Part shown: piece by piece, positions 47,218 through 58,971 of the stretch
Position numbering within the stretch: the first letter of the stretch is position 1
Layout of the letters: every line of letters begins with the position of its first letter
Origin: Sulfurovum sp.
GTDB taxonomy: Bacteria; Campylobacterota; Campylobacteria; Campylobacterales; Sulfurovaceae
Direction: 5' to 3'
Length of the DNA: 64,000 nucleotides
Assembly (NCBI GenBank): GCA_020525365.1
Contig: JAIZOF010000001.1
Span: 682,502 to 746,501 of the forward strand
Notes under the pieces: generated by a model
What the model was told of the DNA's origin: nothing
The model's input: only the letters and a program-made list of their open reading frames with translations
Databases searched by the model: none
Position numbers and translations under genes: made by a program

Positions 47218-48252
47218 ATGAAAAAAATAGTAGCAATACTTAGTGCAGGATGTATTATAGTCACTATTCCTGTATTGGGGGATCATCTCAAAGATAGTTT
47301 GAGCGGAATGCTGAAAAAAAAGGATGAGATACCAGCTATGGTTAATCTCGATATACTTAGTGCCACACAACCAGTAAAAGCCAAGAGCCGTTCTCCTAAG
47401 ACGGTGATCGCTACGGTAAATCATATAGACATTATCAAAAAAGATGTAGATACTTATTTGCAGCAACGAACAAAAGGAGAGGTAACAGATTTTGATTTGC
47501 TTTCTAAAGAACAGCGCTTAGTGTTGATTAAGGAGATCTCCTTGTCTCTACTTTTAGAAGAAGGTGCACAGAAAGCACTTTCAGATCAAGAGAAAGATGC
47601 TGTTCTCTCTAGTGTATGGATCATGCAAAAGACACAAGATGCAAATATTACTGATGCACAAATAAAGGTTGTATACGAAGAGCTCAAGGTACAGGCAAAG
47701 GCTCAAGGTGCCATACAACAAGTTTCTCCATTTGAAGCTGTTAAGGAGCGTATTAAAATACAGATTGTTACACAAAAAATTGCTTCTGACCTCATGGAGG
47801 GTGCGAAAGTGCGTATTGTACAAGATGCAGGCAATATTGCAGGTTATGTTGGCATGATAACTATTAGTATTGATGAGGCAAATAAAGTACTTCAAACAAT
47901 GACTCAAGGAAAGATGAACTGGAAAACAATTTCTACTACAGAGAAGATACAGCTACTTCAGGCAATTGCACCAAGTAAATTTATTGCACTAGCAGCAAAG
48001 AACAGTTTAAGTGAGAAAGAGCAAAAAAGTGTTTTAGCAAACTACTGGATGCAAAAACGTCTTTCCCAGATAAGCGTGAGTGACATGGAGGTAAAAAAGC
48101 GTTATGAAGAGATCAAGAAGATACAAAAGGGAACCAAACTAGAAAAAGAGCTTTTAAATTATACAACACTTGAAAAAAGTCTTAAAATACAGATTGCCAA
48201 TGAAAAATTTATAGAGGGCTTGCTAAAACAGGCAAAGATAAAACTAAAGTAA
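47218..48252 (+). CDS. SurA-N-like tandem chaperone without PPIase domain
   Basis: A 344-residue secreted or membrane-anchored protein (signal-like hydrophobic start KKIVAILSAGCIIVTIPVLG). It contains two copies of the SurA N-terminal helical unit: residues about 60-205 (LLSKEQRLVLIKEI to KIASDLMEGAKVRIV) and about 215-344 (ISTTEKIQLLQAI to FIEGLLKQAKIKLK). Both copies resemble the helical part of the preceding PEB4-like protein, and no parvulin domain is present. It may be a holdase partner; this is inference. It begins 35 bases after the PPIase gene and is followed by fba 15 bases later. Confidence 0.6.
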   Translation: MKKIVAILSAGCIIVTIPVLGDHLKDSLSGMLKKKDEIPAMVNLDILSATQPVKAKSRSPKTVIATVNHIDIIKKDVDTYLQQRTKGEVTDFDLLSKEQRLVLIKEISLSLLLEEGAQKALSDQEKDAVLSSVWIMQKTQDANITDAQIKVVYEELKVQAKAQGAIQQVSPFEAVKERIKIQIVTQKIASDLMEGAKVRIVQDAGNIAGYVGMITISIDEANKVLQTMTQGKMNWKTISTTEKIQLLQAIAPSKFIALAAKNSLSEKEQKSVLANYWMQKRLSQISVSDMEVKKRYEEIKKIQKGTKLEKELLNYTTLEKSLKIQIANEKFIEGLLKQAKIKLK

Positions 48253-48267
48253 TACAAGGATATTTGA

Positions 48268-49341
48268 ATGCCTACAAAAGTGTTAGACACAATCAACGCA
48301 GGGGTCGTAACAGGAGATGACCTTCAGACACTATTTCAAATAGCAAAAGAGTATCAATTTGCTATACCTGCGGTTAATGTAGTCAGCACATCATCAATCA
48401 ATGCAGTGATGGAGGCAGCAAAAAAGATTAATTCTCCTGTTATTGTACAATTTAGTAATGGTGGTGCATCTTATTATGCAGGAAAAGGTATTGATAGTCA
48501 AATTGGTGCAGTACTTGGTGCTATTAGTGGTGCACAGCATGTGCATATGCTTGCAGAAGCATATGGTGTACCAGTCGTACTTCACACTGATCATGCGGCA
48601 CGCAAGCTATTGCCGTGGATTGATGCATTACTCGATGCAAGCGAGAAGTATTTTAAAATACACAGAAAACCACTTTTTTCTTCCCATATGATTGATTTGA
48701 GTGAAGAGCCACTTAAAGAAAATATTGAAACGTGTAAATATTACCTTGAGCGTATGAGTAAAATAGGTATGACTCTTGAGATAGAGCTAGGCATTACTGG
48801 TGGTGAAGAGGATGGTGTTGACAACTCCGATGTAGACAATGCACTACTCTATACACAACCCGAAGAGGTGGCTTATGCTTATGAAGAGCTTTTAAAGGTT
48901 TCTAATAGATTCACTATTGCTGCATCGTTTGGCAATGTGCACGGAGTTTATAAGCCAGGCAACGTTACTCTTCGTCCTGAAATTCTTCATAATTCTCAAA
49001 CGTATATTGAAGAGAAGTATAACACTGGTTCAAAACCTATAAATTTTGTTTTTCATGGTGGTTCAGGTTCAGATGAGCAAGATATTTATGATGCTATTAA
49101 CTATGGAGTAGTTAAGATGAATATTGATACTGATACACAGTGGGCATTCTGGGATGGTGTACGACAATATGAAGCAAAGTATCACAATTATCTTCAGGCA
49201 CAAATAGGCAATCCTGAAGGTGAAGACAAGCCAAATAAGAGTTACTACGATCCACGAAAATGGCTTAAGGCTGGTGAGGTATCGATGGTTAACCGTCTAG
49301 ATAAAGCATTTAGAGATCTTAATTGTGTAGGACGTAATTAA
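48268..49341 (+). CDS. fba: Fructose-bisphosphate aldolase, class II
   Basis: A 357-residue class II, zinc-dependent aldolase of glycolysis and gluconeogenesis. Evidence: AIPAVNVVSTSSINAVMEAA, the zinc site VVLHTDHAARK (about residues 105-115), EIELGITGGEEDGVDN, FGNVHGVYKPGNV and FVFHGGSGSDEQDI. The last, with INYGVVKMNIDTDTQWAF, is the substrate-phosphate site. Full family length. Confidence 0.96.
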   Translation: MPTKVLDTINAGVVTGDDLQTLFQIAKEYQFAIPAVNVVSTSSINAVMEAAKKINSPVIVQFSNGGASYYAGKGIDSQIGAVLGAISGAQHVHMLAEAYGVPVVLHTDHAARKLLPWIDALLDASEKYFKIHRKPLFSSHMIDLSEEPLKENIETCKYYLERMSKIGMTLEIELGITGGEEDGVDNSDVDNALLYTQPEEVAYAYEELLKVSNRFTIAASFGNVHGVYKPGNVTLRPEILHNSQTYIEEKYNTGSKPINFVFHGGSGSDEQDIYDAINYGVVKMNIDTDTQWAFWDGVRQYEAKYHNYLQAQIGNPEGEDKPNKSYYDPRKWLKAGEVSMVNRLDKAFRDLNCVGRN

Positions 49342-49387
49342 GAAATGAAGGTTTATATCATTTAATGTTGCTATATAGGCGATAAAT

Positions 49388-50278
49388 ATGCAATTTCCTT
49401 CCCCTATACAAGCCACTCAGTTTGAAAATTGTACTTTTTATTTAAAACGTGATGATCTAATTGATATTGATTTTTCTGGAAACAAAGCTCGGAAATTTTA
49501 CTATTTTTTAACCCATGACTTTCCCTCTATTAAAAAAGTTATCTCCCGCGGTTCGGTACAATCTAATGCAATGTATTCACTCTCAGTATTGGCAAAAAGA
49601 AAAAGATGGGAGTTTGAATATTATGTTGATCATTTACCTGACTACCTAAAGCAAAATCCTCACGGGAACTACAAGGCAGCAATTGAGAATGGTATGAAGA
49701 TATATGTAGGGGTATCTCCAAGCAATTATTCTCAAGATATATTATTTATAGAAGAGGGAGGACGACAGAAGGAAGCAGAGTATGGTATTAGATTTTTAGC
49801 AAAAGAGATTATTGATTGGCAGATAGAAAAAGAGATACCTGAACTAACTGTATTTCTTCCTTCAGGTACAGGAACAACTGCACTTTTTTTACAAAAACAC
49901 CTTTTAGATAGTATACAATCAAAAGAGACTTCCTCGGTAGTATATACATCTCCTTGCGTTGGAGATACTGCATACTTGAAGGAGCAGTTTTCTATACTTG
50001 AAGCAAATCAAGCATTGCACCCTACTATCATCTCATTACCAAAAAAATACCATTTTGGTAAACTTTATAGAGAAAATTATGAAATTTGGCTAAAATTACA
50101 GCAACAAACGGGTGTAGTGTATGATTTGCTTTATGATCCTTTGGGGTGGCGTAGTTTATTGGCACATCCTGTATTGTATGAAAAAAAGCCACTACTTTAT
50201 ATTCATCAAGGTGGAATACTTGGAAATGAAAGTATGATTAGGCGCTATGAGCGCAAGTACCCAGAATTGAGCTTATAA
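49388..50278 (+). CDS. PLP enzyme, ACC deaminase/D-cysteine desulfhydrase family
   Basis: A 296-residue beta-type PLP enzyme related to 1-aminocyclopropane-1-carboxylate deaminase and D-cysteine desulfhydrase. The PLP lysine is in DFSGNKARKFYYF (about residue 33), followed by the SRGSVQSNAMYSLSV block and the phosphate loop LPSGTGTTAL (about 157). The C-terminus has HQGGILGN. The exact substrate cannot be read from sequence; a divergent family member of unknown role is likely. It lies between fba and hisD on the same strand. Confidence 0.7.
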   Translation: MQFPSPIQATQFENCTFYLKRDDLIDIDFSGNKARKFYYFLTHDFPSIKKVISRGSVQSNAMYSLSVLAKRKRWEFEYYVDHLPDYLKQNPHGNYKAAIENGMKIYVGVSPSNYSQDILFIEEGGRQKEAEYGIRFLAKEIIDWQIEKEIPELTVFLPSGTGTTALFLQKHLLDSIQSKETSSVVYTSPCVGDTAYLKEQFSILEANQALHPTIISLPKKYHFGKLYRENYEIWLKLQQQTGVVYDLLYDPLGWRSLLAHPVLYEKKPLLYIHQGGILGNESMIRRYERKYPELSL

Positions 50279-50313
50279 AGTGGGTTTTTTTGGATTTATC
50301 AAAGGAAAAAGTG

Positions 50314-51606
50314 ATGAAAATATTTTACAGTAGTGATACTACTTTTGAGGCAAACTTTAATGAACTTCTTAAACGCGGGAAGATGGATATTGATGGAGTA
50401 ACGAGTATTGTTTCGAGTCTTCTTAAAGAGATACATGAAGAAGGGAATAGTGCACTAAGAGTACAGATTGCACGATTTGATCGGTGGAAACCCAAAGAGG
50501 ATGATGCACTGATGGTTTCAATAGAAGAGATGAAAAAAGCATATGAAAATATCAATCCAAAACTGCGTGATGCATTACAACTTGCTTATAACCGTATTAA
50601 GTCTTACCATCAAAAGTTGATGCCAAAAACATGGATGGACAAAGAGACCAATGGAACAGTGCTTGGGCAAAAAGTTACAGCAGTAGATAGAGCAGGACTT
50701 TATATTCCTGGTGGCAAGGCAGCCTACCCAAGTTCACTGCTGATGAATGTTATTCCTGCACAAGTTGCAGGGGTAGAAGAGATTATTGTCTGCACCCCTG
50801 CACCAGATAATGAGCTTAATGAACTACTGCTGGCAGCTTGCCATCTTTGCAAAGTGACAAAAGTTTTTAAGGTGGGTGGTGCTTCTGCCATTGGTGCAAT
50901 GGCATACGGCACGGAGACTATCCCCAAAGTTGACGTTATCACTGGACCTGGCAATATCTTTGTGGCTACGGCTAAAAAATTGGTGTATGGTGAAGTAAAT
51001 ATAGATATGATAGCAGGTCCATCAGAGATAGGTATATTAGCAGATGAGACTGCCAAAGAGGATTATTTGGCTATAGATTTATTAAGTCAAGCAGAACATG
51101 ATGAGATGGCATCCTCTATACTCATTACTACCAATGAAGAGTTGGCAAACAAGGTGAGCGATAAAGTAGAAGAGTATCTAAATATACTGAGTCGCCAACA
51201 GATAGCTAGAAAGTCTATAGAAGAGCGTGGAGCAATCATTGTAACATCTAGCATGAAAGAGGCAATTGAGCTTATGAATAAGATAGCACCAGAGCACCTG
51301 GAGATTGTGACAAAAGATCCTATGGGTTTATTAAGTGATATCAAACACGCAGGTGCTATCTTCTTGGGTGAAAATACACCTGAACCTATAGGTGACTACA
51401 TTGCAGGACCTAATCATACACTTCCTACAGGTGGAACAGCAAAGTTCTATTCACCATTGAGTGTTGAGCATTTCCTTAAGAAATCTTCTATTATTATGAT
51501 GAGTAAACGAGGTATGAATGAGATTGGTGAACAGTGTGCAATGATTGCTCATGTAGAAGGATTGACAGCACATGAAGAGAGTGTACGTATGAGACTGGAG
51601 AATTAG
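50314..51606 (+). CDS. hisD: Histidinol dehydrogenase
   Basis: A 430-residue NAD enzyme for the last two steps of histidine synthesis. Motifs include VDRAGLYIPGGKAAYPSSLLMN, VITGPGNIFVATAKK, IDMIAGPSEIGILAD, SQAEHDEMAS (zinc ligands) and the C-terminal NHTLPTGGTAKF with FLKKSSII. I use the ATG at 50314 (aaggaaaaag upstream); a TTG 8 codons earlier is less likely. No other his gene is near. Confidence 0.95.
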   Translation: MKIFYSSDTTFEANFNELLKRGKMDIDGVTSIVSSLLKEIHEEGNSALRVQIARFDRWKPKEDDALMVSIEEMKKAYENINPKLRDALQLAYNRIKSYHQKLMPKTWMDKETNGTVLGQKVTAVDRAGLYIPGGKAAYPSSLLMNVIPAQVAGVEEIIVCTPAPDNELNELLLAACHLCKVTKVFKVGGASAIGAMAYGTETIPKVDVITGPGNIFVATAKKLVYGEVNIDMIAGPSEIGILADETAKEDYLAIDLLSQAEHDEMASSILITTNEELANKVSDKVEEYLNILSRQQIARKSIEERGAIIVTSSMKEAIELMNKIAPEHLEIVTKDPMGLLSDIKHAGAIFLGENTPEPIGDYIAGPNHTLPTGGTAKFYSPLSVEHFLKKSSIIMMSKRGMNEIGEQCAMIAHVEGLTAHEESVRMRLEN

Positions 51607-51715
51607 TAAATTTCTACAAGATTATTGTTCCCGTTTCAACCTGAGTCTAGCATATCTGCTAATTTCACTATATACATATGATAGTTAAGAGGATAAATTA
51701 AACTTTAAAGAAGTG

Positions 51716-51792
51716 TGGCGCGGCGGACGAGACTCGAACTCGCGACCCCCTGCGTGACAGGCAGGTATTCTAACCAACTGAACTACCGCCGC
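51716..51792 (-). tRNA. tRNA-Asp (GTC)
   Basis: 77 bases, acceptor GCGGCGG/CCGCCGC, anticodon loop CTGTCAC with GTC, encoded CCA. Last gene of a seven-tRNA minus-strand cluster. Confidence 0.95.
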
Positions 51793-51926
51793 ACAAAACC
51801 AACTTAATGGTTGAAAAGATTTTAACTAAATTTTGTATAAACAAAACTAATTCTATGAACATATTCTACCAAAAGAAACCCAGTGTTCATCTAGAAAGAT
51901 GAGTTTTGCTCATTTTTTCTATCTAA

Positions 51927-52002
51927 TGGTGGTCGCTACAAGACTCGAACTTGTGACATCTACCTTGTAAGGGTAGCGCTCTACCAACTGAGCTAAGCGA
52001 CC
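51927..52002 (-). tRNA. tRNA-Val (TAC)
   Basis: 76 bases, acceptor GGTCGCT/AGCGACC, anticodon loop CTTACAA with TAC, encoded CCA. Same sequence as 52109-52184 over the whole gene. Confidence 0.95.
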
Positions 52003-52004
52003 AA

Positions 52005-52080
52005 TGGCGACCCTTAAAGGATTTGAACCTCTGTGACTACGATGAAAACGCAGCATCCTTGGCCACTAGATGAAAGGGTC
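52005..52080 (-). tRNA. tRNA-Glu (TTC)
   Basis: 76 bases, acceptor GACCCTT with AAGGGTC, anticodon loop TTTTCAT with TTC, encoded CCA. Separated from tRNA-Val by two bases. Confidence 0.95.
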
Positions 52081-52108
52081 ATATAGATCCAAACAGTCAT
52101 AAAATACA

Positions 52109-52184
52109 TGGTGGTCGCTACAAGACTCGAACTTGTGACATCTACCTTGTAAGGGTAGCGCTCTACCAACTGAGCTAAGCGACC
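52109..52184 (-). tRNA. tRNA-Val (TAC)
   Basis: 76 bases, duplicate of the tRNA-Val at 51927-52002, with encoded CCA. Confidence 0.95.
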
Positions 52185-52204
52185 AATGGTGTAATATACT
52201 ATGG

Positions 52205-52280
52205 TGGTGACCCGTCTAGGATTCGAACCTAGGGCCCACTCCTTAAAAGGGAGTTGCTCTACCGACTGAGCTAACGGGTC
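52205..52280 (-). tRNA. tRNA-Lys (TTT)
   Basis: 76 bases, acceptor GACCCGT/ACGGGTC, anticodon loop CTTTTAA with TTT, encoded CCA. Duplicate at 52403-52478. Confidence 0.95.
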
Positions 52281-52295
52281 AATATCAAATAAAAG

Positions 52296-52372
52296 TGGCG
52301 CGGCGGACGAGACTCGAACTCGCGACCCCCTGCGTGACAGGCAGGTATTCTAACCAACTGAACTACCGCCGC
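52296..52372 (-). tRNA. tRNA-Asp (GTC)
   Basis: 77 bases, duplicate of 51716-51792, encoded CCA. Lies between the two tRNA-Lys genes. Confidence 0.95.
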
Positions 52373-52402
52373 ACCATAACCTAATTAAAGGCTTAATATA
52401 GG

Positions 52403-52478
52403 TGGTGACCCGTCTAGGATTCGAACCTAGGGCCCACTCCTTAAAAGGGAGTTGCTCTACCGACTGAGCTAACGGGTC
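52403..52478 (-). tRNA. tRNA-Lys (TTT)
   Basis: 76 bases, first gene of the cluster after its promoter. Same sequence as 52205-52280. Confidence 0.95.
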
Positions 52479-52514
52479 ATATATTTATATAGACTTTCAA
52501 AATAAGTGGACGGA

Positions 52515-52543
52515 ATTATAGCCAAGAGTGCCTTGATTGTCAA
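52515..52543 (-). promoter_or_regulatory. Promoter of the tRNA cluster
   Basis: On the minus strand TTGACA (52538-52543) and TATAAT (52515-52520), 17-base spacer, 36 bases before tRNA-Lys. Both boxes are perfect. Confidence 0.85.
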
Positions 52544-52563
52544 GAGAAAAAAATGTAAAAATT

Positions 52564-53046
52564 TTAAATATTTAAAAGCTCTGCTAGTTTTGTGATAGCA
52601 AAGATAACAGACTGTTTTTGTATGTTTTCTCTGTTCCCCCGAAAGGAACAATGATATATTTTTTTTGTGTCAGGAGCCAGAAGACCAATATAAACAGTTC
52701 CTATAGGTTTGAGTTTTGTGCCACCCGTAGGTCCAGCAATACCTGAAACGGCAATACCATAATCAGCCCCTGTCATGTTAATGATTCCATCAAGCATTTG
52801 AGAGATACACTCTTTGCTAACAGCCCCATATGTCTCCAATACTTTTTTTTCTACACCGAGCCAGCGATGCTTAATCTCATTGGAGTAGGTAATACATGAG
52901 CCACTGAGTATACTGGAGACACCAGGGATAGCTGTGAATTCTGCTACAATACGTCCTCCTGTGCAGCTCTCAGCAAAGGTAACTGTTTCGCCTCTGTGGG
53001 CTAGCGCTGTAACAATTTTTTCAGTTTTTTTTCGTATAGTTTTCAT
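52564..53046 (-). CDS. pncC: CinA C-terminal-type amidohydrolase (PncC)
   Basis: A 160-residue stand-alone CinA C-terminal domain, which converts nicotinamide mononucleotide to nicotinate mononucleotide for NAD recycling. Motifs: TVTFAESCTGGRIVAEFTAIPGVS (about residues 21-44), CITYSNEIKHRWLGV, and YGIAVSGIAGPTGGTKLKPIGTVYIGL (about 95-121). It lacks the N-terminal molybdopterin-binding-like domain of full CinA. Its 3' end lies 21 bases upstream of the tRNA-cluster -35 box. Confidence 0.88.
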   Translation of the reverse strand: MKTIRKKTEKIVTALAHRGETVTFAESCTGGRIVAEFTAIPGVSSILSGSCITYSNEIKHRWLGVEKKVLETYGAVSKECISQMLDGIINMTGADYGIAVSGIAGPTGGTKLKPIGTVYIGLLAPDTKKIYHCSFRGNRENIQKQSVIFAITKLAELLNI

Positions 53047-53088
53047 GATACGAATTGTAGCAAAAGTAGCCTCTAATGGACATTGAGG

Positions 53089-53094
53089 TATAAT
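53089..53094 (+). promoter_or_regulatory. -10 box of ileS
   Basis: TATAAT preceded by TTGAGG, 33 bases before the ileS ATG; no clear -35 box. Confidence 0.5.
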
Positions 53095-53127
53095 CCCCCG
53101 ATAATATAACTTAAGGTATTATCGATA

Positions 53128-55884
53128 ATGGATTACAAAGAGACCCTTCTTCTTCCCCAGACAAATTTCCCAATGCGTGGAAACCTTCCAGCAAATGAAC
53201 CCAAAAAATACAAAGCATGGTCTGATGCTAATATCTATGAACAGATGAAGAATAAGCGTAAAAACGCTGATATGTTTACTCTGCATGATGGTCCTCCGTA
53301 TGCCAATGGTGATATTCATATTGGTCATGCACTTAACAAGATTCTTAAAGATATTATTTTAAAGTATCATTACTTTCAAGGCAAAGCAGTACGCATGACG
53401 CCAGGTTGGGATTGTCATGGTCTTCCTATTGAGCAAAAGGTTGAAGAGAAAGTTGGTAAATCCAAAAAAGAGTCAATGCCTACCGAGAAATTCAGGGAAC
53501 TTTGTCGCGCACATGCGACAAAGTTTATTGATATTCAAAGAGAAGGGTTTGAGTCACTTGGGGTTATTGCTGACTGGAAAAATCCTTATGTAACCATGGA
53601 TTTTAAATTTGAGGCAAATATTTATCGTACACTTTGTGAAGTAGCAAAGCGTGGACTATTGGTTGAACGACATAAGCCTATTTTTTGGTCATGGGCAGCA
53701 CAAACGGCGTTGGCAGATGCTGAGGTAGAATATGAGGATAAAGAGGATTACTCTATTTATGTACACTTTGAGTTAAGTGATGCAGCAAAAGAGAAGCTTG
53801 ATATTCACAATAAAGCAGGTTTGGTTATCTGGACAACTACACCATGGACATTGCCGGCAAATACTGGTATTTCGCTCAATCCTGAAGAGATGTATGTACT
53901 TACCAATGATGGGCATATCGTTGCTGAAGCACGTTATGATGTTATGATAGAAGAGGGTGTAGTAAGTGGGAATGCATCACGTAAGATTGCAGCAACTGAA
54001 CTTGAAGGACTGCTTACTATCAACCCACTTAATGGCAGACCCTCTAAAGTGGTTTTGGGTGACCATGTTCTTATGGATGGTGGTACGGGATGTGTCCATA
54101 CTGCACCAGGGCATGGTGAAGATGATTATAAAGTAGGACTCAAATATGGGCTTGAAGTAGTAATGCCTGTTGATGAGAAGGGACTGTATGATGAGTCTAT
54201 TGTTGGACTCAATCTTCTACCCGGTGCCGAAGAGTTTGTTGGAATGCATATCTTTAAGGCTAACGAGAAGATACTAGAACTACTTGGTGAGAGTTTATTA
54301 AAGGTTAGTAAGTTTATTCACTCCTATCCGCACTGCTGGAGAACAAAAAAACCACTTATTTATAGGGCAACAAATCAGTGGTTTATCTCTATTGATGATA
54401 AGCCGATAGGTTCTGATAAAGCACTAAGAGAAGCTGCACTGAATGCTATTGAAGATGTGAAGTTTTATCCAGAAAGCTCTCAAAATAGGCTTAAACCTAT
54501 GATAGAAGGTCGTCCAGATTGGTGTATCTCGCGTCAACGTTCGTGGGGTGTGCCTATAGCATTTTTTAGAATTAAAAGTACCAAAGAAGTTATCTTTGAT
54601 GAGGAGATACTTAACCATATAGCATCACTCTTTGATGAGTATGGGGCAGATGCATGGTACTCCATGAGTATTGCTAAAATGTTACCTAAAGACAGCAAGT
54701 ATGACCCCAATGAATTAGAGAAAGTTTCTGATATTTTGGATGTATGGTTTGACTCTGGTTCTACATGGAAATCTGTACTTAGTTCAGGAAACTATGATGC
54801 AGGCGAATATCCTGCATCACTCTACCTTGAAGGGAGTGACCAGCATAGAGGTTGGTTTCAGTCTTCACTGTTGCTCTCTTCGGCCATTCATCAAGTATCA
54901 CCATATAAAACGCTGATTACACATGGGTTTACCGTAGACGCAAAAGGTGAAAAGATGTCTAAATCTAGAGGTAATGTGGTTTCTCCAGATAAGGTCATTA
55001 AGCAATATGGTTCTGAAATATTGAGACTGTGGGTAGCGCTATCTGACTATCAATCTGACTTGAAGATTTCAGATGAAATCCTCAAGCAAACTGCCGAGCA
55101 GTACAGAAAGATACGTAATACTTTTAGATTTTTACTTGCAAATGTGAATGATTTAGAGTCTTTTGTAGATAATGATGCCTATGGTGAATTAGATAGGTGG
55201 ATACTTACTGTAGCAGATAAGGTATTTGCTTCAACCAAAGCAAGTTTTGATGCATATGATTTCTTACGAGGGTTTGCAACACTGAATCACTTTATTACCA
55301 ATGAACTAAGTGGTATCTATATGGATATTACTAAAGACAGGCTCTACTGTGAAGAGAAAAATGATCCCACAAGACGTGCAACACAGTCTGCTATGGCACA
55401 TATAGCTAAGGCAATGCTAGGTCTAATAGCACCAGTACTGACCTATACAGCAGACGAGATACTTGAATATGCACCGGAATTTTTTAAGCAAGGTATGGAG
55501 AATGTATTTGATCTTGAGTATATAAAAATACCAGAAGTAGAGAAGAGTTTTAATGACACTATACTCCTAGAAGTACGTGAAAAATTCTCTGAAGCAATAG
55601 ATAGTCTCAAAAAAGAGAAAATTATTAAGGCTACACTAGAACTAGAAATAGCAGGAAATATAAATCTTCTACCTATTGATAACGGTAAAGACTTAGAAGA
55701 TTGGTTTGCTGTATCTGCAATGAAAACAAATTCTGAGGGTGAGAGAGTTGCTTTATTTGAAGTAAGGGGTAAAGTATTTTCTGTACACAAAGCCATAGCA
55801 GCCAAATGTCCTAGATGTTGGAGGTTTGTTGCTCCATCAGAAGGGTGTATCTGTGAACGTTGTGCAAAAGTAGTAGGTGCATAA
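53128..55884 (+). CDS. ileS: Isoleucyl-tRNA synthetase
   Basis: A 918-residue class I synthetase that charges tRNA-Ile. Signatures: HIGH box GDIHIGHALNKIL (about residue 58), the editing-domain block WTTTPWTLPANT, DVWFDSGS and the KMSKS box GEKMSKSRGNVVSP (about 608). The C-terminal zinc domain is CPRCWRF...CERCAKV (about 893-915). It leads a run with a 41-residue membrane protein and gatA; the stop overlaps the next start by one base. Confidence 0.97.
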   Translation: MDYKETLLLPQTNFPMRGNLPANEPKKYKAWSDANIYEQMKNKRKNADMFTLHDGPPYANGDIHIGHALNKILKDIILKYHYFQGKAVRMTPGWDCHGLPIEQKVEEKVGKSKKESMPTEKFRELCRAHATKFIDIQREGFESLGVIADWKNPYVTMDFKFEANIYRTLCEVAKRGLLVERHKPIFWSWAAQTALADAEVEYEDKEDYSIYVHFELSDAAKEKLDIHNKAGLVIWTTTPWTLPANTGISLNPEEMYVLTNDGHIVAEARYDVMIEEGVVSGNASRKIAATELEGLLTINPLNGRPSKVVLGDHVLMDGGTGCVHTAPGHGEDDYKVGLKYGLEVVMPVDEKGLYDESIVGLNLLPGAEEFVGMHIFKANEKILELLGESLLKVSKFIHSYPHCWRTKKPLIYRATNQWFISIDDKPIGSDKALREAALNAIEDVKFYPESSQNRLKPMIEGRPDWCISRQRSWGVPIAFFRIKSTKEVIFDEEILNHIASLFDEYGADAWYSMSIAKMLPKDSKYDPNELEKVSDILDVWFDSGSTWKSVLSSGNYDAGEYPASLYLEGSDQHRGWFQSSLLLSSAIHQVSPYKTLITHGFTVDAKGEKMSKSRGNVVSPDKVIKQYGSEILRLWVALSDYQSDLKISDEILKQTAEQYRKIRNTFRFLLANVNDLESFVDNDAYGELDRWILTVADKVFASTKASFDAYDFLRGFATLNHFITNELSGIYMDITKDRLYCEEKNDPTRRATQSAMAHIAKAMLGLIAPVLTYTADEILEYAPEFFKQGMENVFDLEYIKIPEVEKSFNDTILLEVREKFSEAIDSLKKEKIIKATLELEIAGNINLLPIDNGKDLEDWFAVSAMKTNSEGERVALFEVRGKVFSVHKAIAAKCPRCWRFVAPSEGCICERCAKVVGA

Positions 55885-56009
55885 TGTTTGATATGACACA
55901 ACCTATAAGAATGGAAGTGATTGTAGGCTCAATCATTTTTATAGTTGGGCTTGTGGGTATTGGGCTTGGTATTGTGGCATACTATAAAAAGAAATTAGAT
56001 ATTAAATAA
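55884..56009 (+). CDS. 41-residue single-helix membrane protein
   Basis: A short frame, MFDMTQPIRMEVIVG then a membrane helix (SIIFIVGLVGIGLGIVAYY) and KKKLDIK. Its ATG overlaps the ileS stop (TAATG) and its stop is 11 bases from gatA, a tight coupling that argues for a real gene. Function unknown. Confidence 0.55.
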   Translation: MFDMTQPIRMEVIVGSIIFIVGLVGIGLGIVAYYKKKLDIK

Positions 56010-56020
56010 GGAATAGATAA

Positions 56021-58826
<2,806 letters not shown>

Positions 58827-58971
58827 GATATCTACAAAATAAACAGTAATTTTTTATTGTTTATAATTTTAAGAACCAATAGTTATTACCTTTATTGTAT
58901 ATATTTTTATTTAAATAAGATACAATATACAGATTAATTATCTCCCATTAGGGCAAAAAAAGGAATAAGAT

